Origin: Erinaceus europaeus
Lineage: Eukaryota; Chordata; Mammalia; Eulipotyphla; Erinaceidae
Length of the DNA stretch: 64,000 bases
Direction: 5' to 3'
Assembly: GCF_950295315.1 (NCBI RefSeq)
Contig: NC_080164.1
Span: forward strand, 113,294,447 to 113,358,446
This document shows positions 33,925-44,559 of the stretch, piece by piece (position 1 is the first letter of the stretch; each line of letters opens with the position of its first letter). The notes beneath the pieces are model-generated. The model worked only from the letters and a program-made list of their open reading frames with translations. It searched no databases and was not told where the DNA came from. Made by a program: the position numbers and the translations under genes.

Positions 33925-34108
33925 ATTTAAAATATTTTTATTTATTTATTATTGGGCAGAGACAGAGAGAGATTGAGAGGAAAGGGGGAAAGAGAAAGGG
34001 AAAGAGACAGATACCTGCAGCCCTGTTTCACCTCTCATGAAGATTTCCCCCCTGCAGTAGGGGACCAGGAGATTGAACCTGAGTTCTGTGCACTGTAATA
34101 ATGTGTAC
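33925..34108 (-). mobile_element. SINE-B, head lost
   Basis: TTATTATTGGGCAGAGACAG through the CACCTGCAG-type core to GTAATAATGTGTACACT, where an L1 fragment begins. Confidence 0.8.
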
Positions 34109-34549
34109 ACTTGCTGCTGGGAATATAAATTGGTCCAGCCTCTGTGGGAAACAGTCTGTAGAACACTCTGAAGGCTAGAAATGGACCTACCCTATGATTC
34201 TGCAATTCCTCTCCTGGGGATATATCCTAAGGAACCCAACACACCCATCCAAGAAGATCTGTGTACATATATGTTCTTGGCAGCACAATTTGTAATAGCC
34301 AAAACCTGGAAGCAACCAAAACCTGTCCAACAACAAATGAGTGGCTGAGCAAGGTGTGGTATATACACAATGGAATACTACTCAGCTATAAAAAGTGGTG
34401 ACTTTACCATTTTCAGCCGATCTTGAATGGACCTTGAAAAAGTCATGTTAAGTGAAATAAGTCAGAAACAGAAGGATGAATATGGGATGATCTCACTGTC
34501 AGGCAGAAGTTGAAAAACAAGTTCAGAAGAGAAAACACAAGTTGAGCCT

Positions 34550-34993
34550 TGTTGTTTTCGCCGGGCTATGTTGTTTTCTCCGGGCTGGCTTCACGGGCGG
34601 GAAACAGACGACCAGGGACTCATGGTTGAGTTGTAGGCAGTATCTCTTTATTCATGCAGGATGCAGCACAATCTAAGACGAGCTAAGTTAAACTCAAAGT
34701 ACAGTACCGTAAAACTCACAATGCTGTCTTTATATATACTTGCCAAGTAAGGTGGAAACAGGATGTGACATAGAGAGGGTGGAGAGAAAAGTGAATGGTG
34801 AAAATCAGAGTGTGACAAAGAGGTGGCAGAGCAGGCGAGAATCCTATCACTGAACCACAAATGCCCTGGAGGGAGGGTGGAACTTGTTAACAGTGGTTAT
34901 GTAAATAGAATGAAGTGGGTATGTAAATAGAATAGTGTTAAGCAGGGGGGATTTAAACCAAATGAAACAGAAGGGGTCTCATGCATACCAACA
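34550..34993 (-). repeat. 3' LTR of the endogenous retrovirus (444 bp)
   Basis: Minus-strand TGTTGGTATGC to AAAACAACA. It holds a duplicated TATGTAAATAGAAT in U3, a TATATATAAAG box (about 34730-34740) and an AATAAA signal (about 34646-34651). Two copies of TGTTGTTTTC lie at the U5 end. It differs from the other LTR by about six substitutions over some 413 aligned bases, plus the end repeats. Confidence 0.9.
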
Positions 34994-35010
34994 ATTCCCC
35001 CTTTCTTTTT
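34994..35010 (-). other. Polypurine tract
   Basis: AAAAAGAAAGGGGGAAT on the minus strand, directly before the 3' LTR: the expected plus-strand primer. Confidence 0.88.
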
Positions 35011-35147
35011 AACTAATGGCCATTGTGGGGTGAACAGAAACGTATATTGTACAGGCATTTTCAAAAGAACTGGCATAAGACATGGAAAACAAAATAGGCG
35101 AGCAGCAATAACCAATGTGATGTCAAGGGGAACATTTCTTGCCTCAG

Positions 35148-35295
35148 AGGACAAGGCCTAGCAGGCGAAATGGCATTTCTTGCCTCTGGGAATGCTCCAT
35201 GCCTCTGGGGGCATCTCTTGCCTCAAAGGGCGTTTCCTGCCTCTGTGGGCATCTCTTGCCTCTTGGGACGCTTCATGCCTCTGTGGGCATAACCT
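35148..35295. repeat. About six ~20-bp degenerate tandem repeats in the retrovirus
   Basis: Units follow the pattern CNTCTTGCCTCTGTGGGCAT with substitutions. They lie in the internal region about 170-300 bp from the 3' LTR. Confidence 0.75.
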
Positions 35296-36367
35296 AATAA
35301 GGAGGGGGAGTTTTCTACCTCTGGGACAGAGCCTGCAGGCGAGGGGACATGGTCTATAAAGTTTCAAGGCAATTGGCTGAAGTTAGTCTTTGAGAACACA
35401 GCAGTGTGCACCAGTAAGTCCGATGGAGGTGTCAGTCCAAAGTAGCTGACCACAGAAGAAAATGCTGGAGGATGAAACGCTGCATGTCTGTCTCGATGGG
35501 GAATGTTGGCCACCAGAATTCTGATTTTCTGTAGAGATTGATCTTTGGAGTCTGTGAATCTGTTTCTTCAGGTCGTGCCAGGTCTCATCATTGGTTTCCG
35601 GGGGTGTGTTGTAGTCATTCCATCTTGTGGGTGATGTCAGAGAACAGGGGTCCAAATGGATTTCCGGGAATTCCATTTGAGTAGATGCTTTTTCATGTGA
35701 AGACTTGACAGCTGAAATTCACTTACTTGTTGAACAAAACTTGTAGCAGATTAGAAGTTTACTATAATTGATAATTCCATTATAATTGGAAGTCTTTTCT
35801 AGTATGATTTTAAGGTTGATTAAACAGTTTAAACTCAATAAAATGTGGAAAGGTAAACAGAAGAACCACAGTTAAAAGCCTCAGGCATGAGAATAATTAA
35901 CATAATCATTGCACTATCTGCCCCACCCATAACTCATACCTTTTTGAGGATTAAACATTTCAGATTTATGCCAAGACGTAAAAGAGAAATTAAAGGAGGA
36001 AAAAAACAATTTTTTGGATTGTTTCTGGATGTCTCGAGAAATCATGGCTGCGTCCAGCATTTTTTTTTAAGTCAATGTGAAACAAAAATTCAGTCATTCA
36101 AATCATTCTCTTATGAAACGCAACTTGAACCAGATTATCAAGATCTCACCATGTAGGATTAAGAGTCCCCGGAGGGCGTCCTAGTCCAAAAAGCTCCTCG
36201 AAATTCCATTTAGGGTGCTTCTGACTGTTCCTGCTGGATTGCTTCAGGCACCCATTTTTAAAAGCGTCTTCCCATCGAAGAAAGAATCCAATCAGGAGAG
36301 TAGAACTAACCACGTGTCTGCATACTTGGGAACTGCCAGGGTACTTGAGAATGTTCTTCAAATTAGT

Positions 36368-36634
36368 GTAGTCCTTCTCCACGGGAAACATTCGAGAAGA
36401 AGTCCAGAAAGTCCCAGTGGAAATCCCCATGCATATCCCAAGGTCTACGATCACAGTCATAAAGAACCAAACTGTGGCCCGGAGCAAAATGTAGTCCTTT
36501 TCCTCAGGAAACATGGGAGAGGGAATCCAGAAAGTCCAAGGAGAAATCTCCGTGCATCTCCCAAGCTCTATGATCCCGGTCATAAGAAACCAAAGTTCCC
36601 GGTCAGGGAACCGAAGTGTGGCCCAGAGTAAAAT
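36368..36634. repeat. 123-bp tandem duplication in the retrovirus leader
   Basis: GTAGTCCTTCTCCACGGGAA... (36368-36490) is repeated as GTAGTCCTTTTCCTCAGGAA... (36491-36634). The second copy has a further ~20-bp duplication (CCCGGTCAGGGAACCGAAG type). It leaves a 217-codon minus-strand frame open, which I consider incidental. Confidence 0.8.
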
Positions 36635-36767
36635 GTTCCAGAGACAGAGAAACTGTCTCATAATGAAACAGTAGAGGCTTTGGCAAACCTCTTCGTAAGT
36701 AGAAGAGAAGACCATAGTGCATAGGTAGGCAAAGTCTTCACTTATCTGGGAGTTGCGCAGGTCTGGT

Positions 36768-36785
36768 CCCATGTTGTAGGCGCCA
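36768..36785 (-). other. Primer-binding site candidate
   Basis: TGGCGCCTACAACATGGG on the minus strand, two bases after the 5' LTR. TGGCGCC followed by a near AACGTGGG-type end resembles lysine-tRNA (Lys1,2) sites, with an insertion and mismatch. Confidence 0.75.
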
Positions 36786-36787
36786 TA

Positions 36788-37250
36788 TGTTGTTTTCAAT
36801 GGGTTATGTTGTTTTCAATGGGTTATGTTGTTTTCGCCGGGCTGGCTTCACGGGCGGGAAACAGACGACCAGGGACTCATGGTTGAGCTGTAGGCAGTAT
36901 CTCTTTATTCATGCAGGACGCAGCACAATCTAAGACGAGCTAAGTTAAACTCAAAGTACAGTACTGTAAAACTCACAATGCTGTCTTTATATATACTTGC
37001 CAAGTAAGGTGGAAACAGGATGTGACATAGAGAGGGTGGAGAGAAAAGTGACTGGTGAAAATCAGAGTGTGACAAAGAGGGGGCAGAGCAGGCGAGAATC
37101 CTATCACTGAACCACAAATGCCCTGGAGGGAGGGTGGAACTTGTTAACAGTGGTTATGTAAATAGAATGAAGTGGGTATGTAAATAGAATAGTGTTAAGC
37201 AGGGGGGATTTAAACCAAGTGAAACAGAAGGGGTCTCATGCATACCAACA
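36788..37250 (-). repeat. 5' LTR of the endogenous retrovirus (463 bp)
   Basis: The partner of 34550-34993. Its U5 end has three TGTTGTTTTC units, two of them in a perfect 19-bp repeat ending AATGGGTTA. Confidence 0.9.
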
Positions 37251-37479
37251 GAACCTGAAGTGAAATTGGCGTATTGCACCGAAGTAAAAGACTCTGGGAT
37301 GGGTGGGGAGGGGGGAGAATACAGGTTAAAAAAGCATGACAGAAGACCTGTTGGGGGTTGTATTGTTATATGGAAAACTGGTAAATGTTATGCATGTATA
37401 AACTATTGTATTTACTGTTGAATGTAAAACATTAATTCCCCAATAAAGAAAATTTAAAAATAAATAAATAAATAAAAGT

Positions 37480-37943
37480 ATTTTTTAAAAGAGAGGAAAA
37501 CTTATCATGATCTAGGAGGACAGGTAATTTAATGCCTCAAATTCCCATCCAGTTTGCTTCAAAACTCACCTCCACATTGCCAATCCCTCCTTCTGCCTAT
37601 ATAAATCTGCCTATATAAAGAGGCTACGGGAGGTAGATCTGAGCACGTTTCAGGTCACCATTGCACTCTGGACTGTAATAAACAGCTATTTCCTTCCAGC
37701 AAAAACCACTGTTACATTGTTTGGCTTTCTGATATACCAGCCACATTCAGTTTTAATTTTTCCCATGTATATAGGAGTTCTGTGTGATTATTGTTAAAAA
37801 TCCACTTTAGTTTCTTTCTCTATTCAATCAGTCTGATGTTTGTTTGATTAGTTGCCAGCGTAGAAGAACCCAGAGGTGTTCAGGGTGATTTTCTCTGAAC
37901 CTTGAAATACATTTGTGTGGATAAGCATTTAAAACAAGGAAAA
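37480..37943 (+). other. Intergenic sequence with a possible old LTR end
   Basis: At 37595-37690 a TATATAAAGAGGC box, GCACTCTGGACTGTAATAAA and CAGCTATTTCC are arranged like the R-U5 part of an old LTR. No partner or TSD is visible. Confidence 0.35.
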
Positions 37944-38044
37944 GGGGTAGGAGGTGCTACATGTTATAATGCTCAAGTACTTGGGTTCAAGATCCCAGGT
38001 ACCACCTGCAGGAGAGAAGCTTCAGAGTGAAGCAGTGCTGCAGG

Positions 38045-38086
<42 letters not shown>

Positions 38087-38195
38087 TCCCTCTCCTTCTC
38101 CCTCTTTCTCTCTCCCTCTCTATCTCCCTTCTCCCCTCTATTTCTCTGTCCCTATTCAATAAATAATAAATAAATACATTAACTTTAATTAATGT
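37944..38195 (+). mobile_element. SINE-B with expanded (CT)n
   Basis: Diverged head and body (GGGTTCAAGATCCCAGG), then a (CT)n-rich stretch at 38048-38125 grown from the SINE pyrimidine tract, then an AATAAATAATAAATAAA tail. Confidence 0.83.
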
Positions 38196-38402
38196 ATTTG
38201 TTTAGAAAATAGCATGTTGGTATTGCAATAAAAATAGCTTTTACTTCATATGTGCCCCCCCCCAGAATGCTTAAAAACTTCTAGGAATGTTTAGACTATA
38301 CTTTCAGAAATACTGATTGCCCTATCTAAAAGTATGGTTCCTGCAAAAGCTAGTCTTACATAGAGGCATTTATTGGGTGCTCAGAAAACTCACACAATAT
38401 TT

Positions 38403-40108
38403 TTCTTTTTTATTTTAAATTTATTTCTTTATTGGGGAATTAATGTTTTACATTCAACAGTAAATACAATAGTTTGTACATACATAACATTCCCCAGTTT
38501 CCCATTTAACAATACAACCCCCACTATGTCATTTATCGTCCTTCATGGACCTGTATTCTCCCCACCCACCCACCCCAGAGTCTTTTACTTGGGGGCAATA
38601 TGCCAATTCCATTTCAGGTTCTACTTGTGTTTTCTTTTCTGATCTTGTTTTTCATCTTCTGCCTGAGAGTGAGATCATCCCATATTCATCCTTCTGTTTC
38701 TGACTTATTACACTCAACATGATTTTTTCAAGGTCCATCCAAGATGGGCTGAAAACAGTGAAGTCACCATTTTTTTACAGCTGAGTAGTATTCCATTGTG
38801 TATATATACCACAACTTGCTCAGCCACTCATCTGTTGTTGGACACCTGGGTTGCCTCCAGGTTTTGGCTATTACAAATTGTGCTGCCAAGAACATATGTG
38901 TACACAGATCTTTTTGGATGGATGTGTTGAGTTCCTTAGGATATATCCCCAGGAGAGGGATTGCAGGATCATAGGGTAGGTCCACTTCTAGCCTTCTGAG
39001 AGTTTTCCAGACTGTTCTCCACAGAGGTTGGACCAATTGACATTCCCACCAGCAGTGCAGGAGGGTTCCATTGACCCCACACCCTCTCCAGCATTTGCTG
39101 CTGTTACCTTTTCTGATGTATGACATTCTCACAGGAGTGAAGTGGTATCTCATTGTTGTCTTGATTTGCATTTCTCTGACAATCAGAGACTTGGAGCATT
39201 TTTTCATGTGTTTCTCAGCCTTTTGGATCTCTTCTGTGGTGAATATTTTGTCCAAGTCCTCCCCCCATTTTTGGATGGGGTTATTTGTTGTCTTGTTGTT
39301 GAGTCTGGAAAGCTCTTTATATATGTTGATTATTAAACTCTTATCTGATGTATGGCATGTAAAGATCTTCTCCCATTCTGTGAGGGGTCTCTTGGTTTGG
39401 GTATTGGTTTCTTTTGCTGTACAGAAGCTTTTTAATTTGATGTAGTCCCATAGGTTTATACTTGCCTTAGTCTTCCTTGTAATTGGATTCGTTTCATTGA
39501 AAATGTCTTTAAAATTTATGCAGAAAAGAGTTCTGCCAATATTTTCCTCTAAGTATCTGATAGTTTCTGGTCTAACATCCAAGTCCTTGATTCACTTGGA
39601 ATTTACTTTTGTATTTGGTGAAATACAGTGATTCAGTTTCATTCTTCTGCATGTTTCAACCCATTGTTTCCAACACCATTTGTTGAAGAGACTCTGCTTT
39701 CCCCATGTAATAGTCTGGGCCCCTTTGTCAAAGATGAGATGTCCATAGGTGTGGGGCCTCATTTCTGGGCTCTCAGTTCTATTCCATTGGTCAGTGTGTC
39801 TGTTCATGTTCCAGTACCAAGCAGTTTTGATGACAATGGCCCTATAATATAGTTTGAGATCTGGCAGTGTGATGCCTCCAGTTCTGTTCTTTTTTCTCAA
39901 GATGTTTTGGCAATTCTAGGTCTTTTGTGGTTCCAGATAAACATTTGTAGCATTTTTTCTATTCTCCTAAAAATGTGCTTGGGATCTTGATGGGGATAGC
40001 ATTAAATTTGTAGATGGCTCTGGGTAATATATTCATTTTGATGATGTGAATTCTTCCAACCCATGAGCATGGAATATCTTTCCACTTCTTTGTGTCTTTT
40101 TCAATTTC
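38403..40108 (-). mobile_element. L1-D, 5'-truncated L1
   Basis: 3' UTR from 38403, ORF2 C-terminal part open 39582-38764 (with CWRGCGV...CWWEC) and 39900-39592. It ends abruptly in TTTTTCAATTTC followed by a T run. The ORF2 is broken near 39590. Confidence 0.9.
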
Positions 40109-40199
40109 TTTTTTTTTTTTTAAATAAATATACCCACCACTATATCTTTCTTTTTTTTTTTTTTTTCCATGTTCATGGGTTGGAAGAATTTTTTTTTTT
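40109..40199. other. Junk junction with T runs and an inverted L1 patch
   Basis: Three long T runs surround a 23-bp plus-sense L1 patch (CCATGTTCATGGGTTGGAAG..., 40167-40189) that is the reverse complement of L1-D at about 40049-40071. Confidence 0.7.
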
Positions 40200-40752
40200 T
40201 TACATTTTTTTTTTTATTTAAGAAAGGATTAATTAACAAAACCATAGGGTAGGAGGGGTACAACTCCACACAATTCCCACCACCCAATCTCCATATCCCA
40301 CCCCCTCCCCCGAAAGCTTTCCCATTCTCTATCCCCTCTGGGAGCATGGACCCAGGGTCATTGAGGTTGCAGAAGGTAGAAGGTCTGGCTTCTGTAATTG
40401 CTTCCTCGCTGAACATGGGCGTTGACTGGTCGGTCCATACTCCCAGTCTGCCTCTCTCTTTCCCTAGTAGGATGGGGATCTGGGGAAGCTGAGCTCCAGG
40501 ACACATTGGTGGTGTCTTCAATCCAGGGAAGTCTGGCCGGCATCCTGATGACACCTGGAACCTGGTGACTGAAAAGAGAGTTAACATACAAAGCCAAACA
40601 AATTGTTGAGCAATCATGGACCCAAAGCTTGGAAAGGTGGAGAGGAAGTATTAGGGAGGTACTCACTGCAAACTCTAGTATACTTCTGCTTTCTTACTTT
40701 GGTGCCATACTCCAAACTCAGTCAATTTCTGCTTTGCGTTTCTACTTCTTCT
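40200..40752 (-). mobile_element. Old-L1-3' repeat
   Basis: Blocks GGTACAACTCCACACAATTC, CTTCTGTAATTGCTTCCTCG and GACTGGTCGGTCCATACTCC match the other copies in reverse order. Its right end (CTTTGGTGCCATACTCC) resembles the L1 3' UTR next to ORF2, which ties the family to L1. Confidence 0.8.
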
Positions 40753-40755
40753 TCT

Positions 40756-43700
40756 TTTTTTTTTTTTACATGCATAACATTCCCCAGACTCCCATTTAGC
40801 AATACAACCCCCACTATTTCATTCATCATTTTTCATGGACCTGTATTCTCCCCACCCACCCACCCACCCCAGAGTCTTTTACTTTGGTGTAATACTCCAA
40901 TTCCATTTCAGGTTCGACTTGTGTTTTCTTTTCTAATCTTGTTTTTCAACTTCGACCTGAGAGTGAGATCATCCCATATTCATCCTTCTGTTTCTGACTT
41001 ATTTCACTCAACATGATTTTTTCAAGGGCCATCCAAGATCGGCTGAAAACGGTGAAGTCACCATTTTTTATAGCTGAGTAGTATTCCATTGTGTATATAT
41101 ACCACAACTTGCTCAGCCACTCATCTGTTGTTGGACACCTGGGTTGCTTCCAAGTTTTGGCTATTACAAATTGTGTTGCCAAGAACATATGTGTACACAA
41201 ATCTTTTTGGATGGATGTGTTGGGTTCCTTAGGATATATCCCCAGGAGGGGAATTGCAGGGTCATAGGGTAGGTCCATTTCTAGCCTTCTGAGAGTTCTC
41301 CAGACTGTTCTCCACAGAGGTTGGACCAATTGACATTCCCACCAGCAGTGCAGGAGGGTTCCTTTGACCCCACATCCTCTCCAGCATTTGCTGCTGTTAC
41401 CTTTTCTGATGTGTGACATTCTCACAGGTGTGAAGTGATATCTCATTGTTGTCTTGATTTACATTTCTCTGACAATCAGAGACTTGGAGCATTTTTTCAT
41501 GTGTTTCTCGGCCTTTTGGATCTCTTCTGTGGTGAATATTCTGTCCAAGTCCTCCCCCCATTTTTGGATGGGGTTATTTGTTGTCTTGTTGTTGAGTCTG
41601 GTAAGCTCTTTATATATGTTGGTTATTAAACTCTTATCTGATGTATGGCATGTAAAGATCTTCTCCCATTCTGTGAGGGGTCTCTTGATTTGGGTAGTGG
41701 TTTCTTTTGCTGTGAAGAAGCTTTTTAATTTGATGTAGTCCCATAGGTTTATACTTGCCTTAGTCTTCCTTGTAATTGGATTCGTTTCATTGAAAATGTC
41801 TTTAAAATTTATGCAGAAAAAAGTTCTGCCAATATTTTCCTCTAAGTATCTGATAGTTTCTGGTCTAACATCCAAGTCCTTGATCCACTTGGAATTTACT
41901 TTTGTATTTGGTGAAATACAGTGATTCAGCTTCATTCTTCTGCATGTTTCAACCCATTGTTTCCAACACCATTTGTTGAAGAGACTCTGCTTTCCCCATG
42001 TAATAGTCTGGGCCCCTTTGTCAAAGATGAGATGTCCATAGGTGTGGGGCCTCATTTCTGGGCTCTCAATTCTATTCCACTGGTCAGTGTGTCTGTTCAT
42101 GTTCCAGTACCAAGCAGTTTTGATGACAATGGCCCTATAATATAGTTTGAGATCTGGCAGTGTGATGCCTCCGGTTCTGTTCTTTTTTCTCAAGATTGTT
42201 TTGGCAATTCTAGGTCTTTTCTGGTTCCAGATAAACATTTGTAGCATTTGTTCTATTCTCCTAAAAAGTGTGCTTGGGATCTTGATGGGGATAGCATTAA
42301 ATTTGTAGATGGCTCTGGGTAATATATTCATTTTGATGATGTTAATTCTTCCAACCAATGAGCATGGAATATCTTTCCACTTCTTTGTGTCTTTTTCAAT
42401 TTCTTTGAGTAGTGACTCATAAATTTCAGTATACAAGTCTTTCACTTCTTTGGTTAGGTTTATTCCTAGATATTTTATTGTTTTTGTTGCTATAGAAAAA
42501 GGAACTGATTTCTGGATTTCAATTTCTTCTAGCTTAGTGTTTGCATAGAGGAATGCCACTGACTTTTGAATGTTAATTTTATAGCCTGACACCTTACTGT
42601 ATTGCCTGATGATTTCCAAAAGCTTCTTGCTGGATTCCTTAGGTTTTTCCATGTATATTATCATGTCATCTGCAAATAAGGACAGTTTGACTTCTTCTCT
42701 TCCAATCTGTATGCCTTTAATTCCTTGCTCCTGCCTGATTGCTATGGCAAGAACTTCCAACACTATGTTGAATAGTAATGGTGATAGTGGGCAGCCCTCT
42801 CTAGTACCTGATCTGAGTGGAAATGCTTCCAGTTTTTCACCATTGAGTATGATGTTGGCTGTAGGTTTGCTATATATAGACTCCACTATCTTCAGGAATT
42901 TTCCATCTATTCCCATTTTTTGTAGTGTTTTGATTATAAAGGGATGTTGTATTTTGTCAAAGGCTTTCTCTGCATCTATTGATATGACCATGTGGTTTTT
43001 GGTCTTGCTTTTGTTGATGTGGTAGATCACATTGATTGATTTACATATATTAAACCAACCTTGCATGCCTGGGATAAACCCCACTTGGTCATGATGAACA
43101 ATCTTTTTGATATACTGCTGTATCTGGTTGGCTAGAATTTTGTTCAATATTTTCGCATCTATGTTCATCAGAGATATTGGTCTGTAGTTTTCTTTTTTGG
43201 TTGTGTCCCTGTCTGCTTTTGGTATCAGGGTAATGTTGGCTTCATAGAAGCTGGCAGGGAGTATTCCAGTGTCTTCAATCTTCTGGAAGACTTTTAAAAG
43301 TAGAGGTATTAGTTCTTCTTTGAAGGTTTTATAGAATTCATTTGTAAAACCATCTGGTCCAGGACTTTTACTTTTGGGGAGATTTTTGATAACTGTTTCA
43401 ATTTCATTAGCTGTGATGGGCCTGTTCATGTTATCCACTTCCTCTTTACTTAGTTTTGGAAGTTGGTAGGTATCTAGGAAATTGTCCATTTCTTCCAGGT
43501 TCTCTAGCTTGGTGGCATATAGTTGTTCATAGAAGCCTCGCATGATATGTTGAATTTCTGCAGTGTCTGTTGTCATATCTCCTCTATCATTTACTATCCA
43601 ATTTATTTGGGTCTTCTCTCTTTTTTGTTTTGTGTGTCTGGCTAAAGGTTTGTTGATTTTGTTCACTCTTTCGAAGAACCAGTGTTTACTTTCGTTGATC

Positions 43701-44160
43701 TTTTGTATGGTTTTCCTGTTCTCAATGTTATTTATTTCTGCCCTAATTCTAGTGATTTCTGTCCTTCTGGTTCCTTTAGGGTTCCTTTGTTGTTATTCTT
43801 CTAGGACTTTAAGATGTGCAATCAGGCTGTTTATTTGTGCTTTTTCTTGTTTCCTAATGTGTGCTTGTATAGCTATGAAAATGCTTTCTTCCTCTCCTTC
43901 TCTTTCTTCCTCTGGTATGCCAATAATGCATATATTGTTTCTTTTGCAGTCATCCCATAGGACTCTGTTGTTGTTTTCAGCATCTCTTAATCTCTTTTTG
44001 AGATCTCTTACTTCTTTTTTACTGGTCTCCTTTGGTATTCCTAGTTGATCCGGGAGAGGAGAGGAGAGGAGAGGAGAGGAGAGGAGAGGAGAGGAGAGGA
44101 GAGGAGAGGAGAGGAGAGAAAGCGATCTGTTGCTCGTAGCTCCACCTCTGGAAGTCGAAT
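40756..44160 (-). mobile_element. L1-C, internally deleted L1
   Basis: Minus-strand order: 5' end with 13 GGAGA pentamers (44053-44117), leader cut at about 44029, an ORF1 piece (about 43880-44027), then ORF2 from the end of the endonuclease linker (43879) to the 3' UTR. The 3' end stops about 50 bp before the usual L1 end and goes straight into poly-A complement (40756-40768). Confidence 0.92.
40946..43792 (-). pseudogene. L1-C ORF2 reverse transcriptase and C-terminal domain, one nonsense break
   Basis: Open for 735 codons from 43666 to a TAA at 41459-41461. It carries [40 protein letters not shown] (motif A), [18 protein letters not shown] (motif B) and LFADDMIIY (motif C), all expected RT residues. 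The TAA replaces a CAA of related copies; the same frame then runs to the normal end at 40946 with the Cys/His segment [18 protein letters not shown]. Upstream, an in-frame TAA at 43793 ends the piece. The endonuclease domain is deleted, so the protein could not support normal retrotransposition. Confidence 0.92.
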
Positions 44161-44189
44161 CCCAATATTTTTCTATACAAAAATACACC

Positions 44190-44326
44190 ATGAGGGTGGA
44201 GGTAGATAGAATAATGTTTATGCAAAAAGACTCTCATGATTGAGATTCCAAAGTCCCAGGTTCAATCCCCCACACCACCATAAACCAGAGCTGAGCAATG
44301 CTTTGATAAAAAAAAAAAAATCATGA
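44190..44326 (+). mobile_element. SINE-D
   Basis: GGTGGAGGTAGATAGAATAA head, CCATAAACCAGAGCTGAGC near the end and a poly-A at 44310-44322. Confidence 0.85.
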
Positions 44327-44559
44327 CTTTTCTTATAACCAAATACTTACAATAGAATTGTCTAGTGCCTTGTGCCTTAATTTAAATTTCAAGACTACAG
44401 ACATTAGATGAGAAAAGTAAAATAGTGATTATTGCACACAGGTATCGTTTTGAGAGAGGGAAGGAACAGAAATCCACCTTTTGTCCTAGAGGATTCAGTC
44501 CTTGGACAACTCTCAGTGTGAGCATTCCCATTGATTCCAGTTGTTTTTAGACAGAAGGA

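Larger units (their letters stand above)
34550..37250 (-). mobile_element. Non-autonomous class II-type endogenous retrovirus (2.7 kb)
   Basis: Two LTRs in the same direction bracket 1.8 kb. A 6-bp duplication with one mismatch (GAGCCT 34544-34549, GAACCT 37251-37256) flanks it; six bases is typical of class II (betaretrovirus-like) elements. A primer-binding site follows the 5' LTR and a polypurine tract precedes the 3' LTR. No gag, pro, pol or env similarity is visible inside, so it must have been copied by enzymes supplied in trans. Confidence 0.9.
34109..37468 (+). mobile_element. L1 3'-end fragment split by an endogenous retrovirus
   Basis: The C-terminal ORF2 region (34109-34549, GAAATGGACCTACCCTATG) and 3' UTR (37251-37468, ending CCAATAAAGAAAATTTAAAAA) are one element. 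The retrovirus at 34550-37250 sits inside it. Confidence 0.92.

Noticed and set aside
35158..35367. Short-spaced repeats as a CRISPR-like array
   Set aside because: Degenerate ~20-bp units with no unique spacers, in a mammalian retroelement.
36146..36799. 217-codon ORF inside the endogenous retrovirus
   Set aside because: Its length comes from the 123-bp tandem duplication staying in frame. It overlaps the primer-binding site and shows no gag, pol or env feature.
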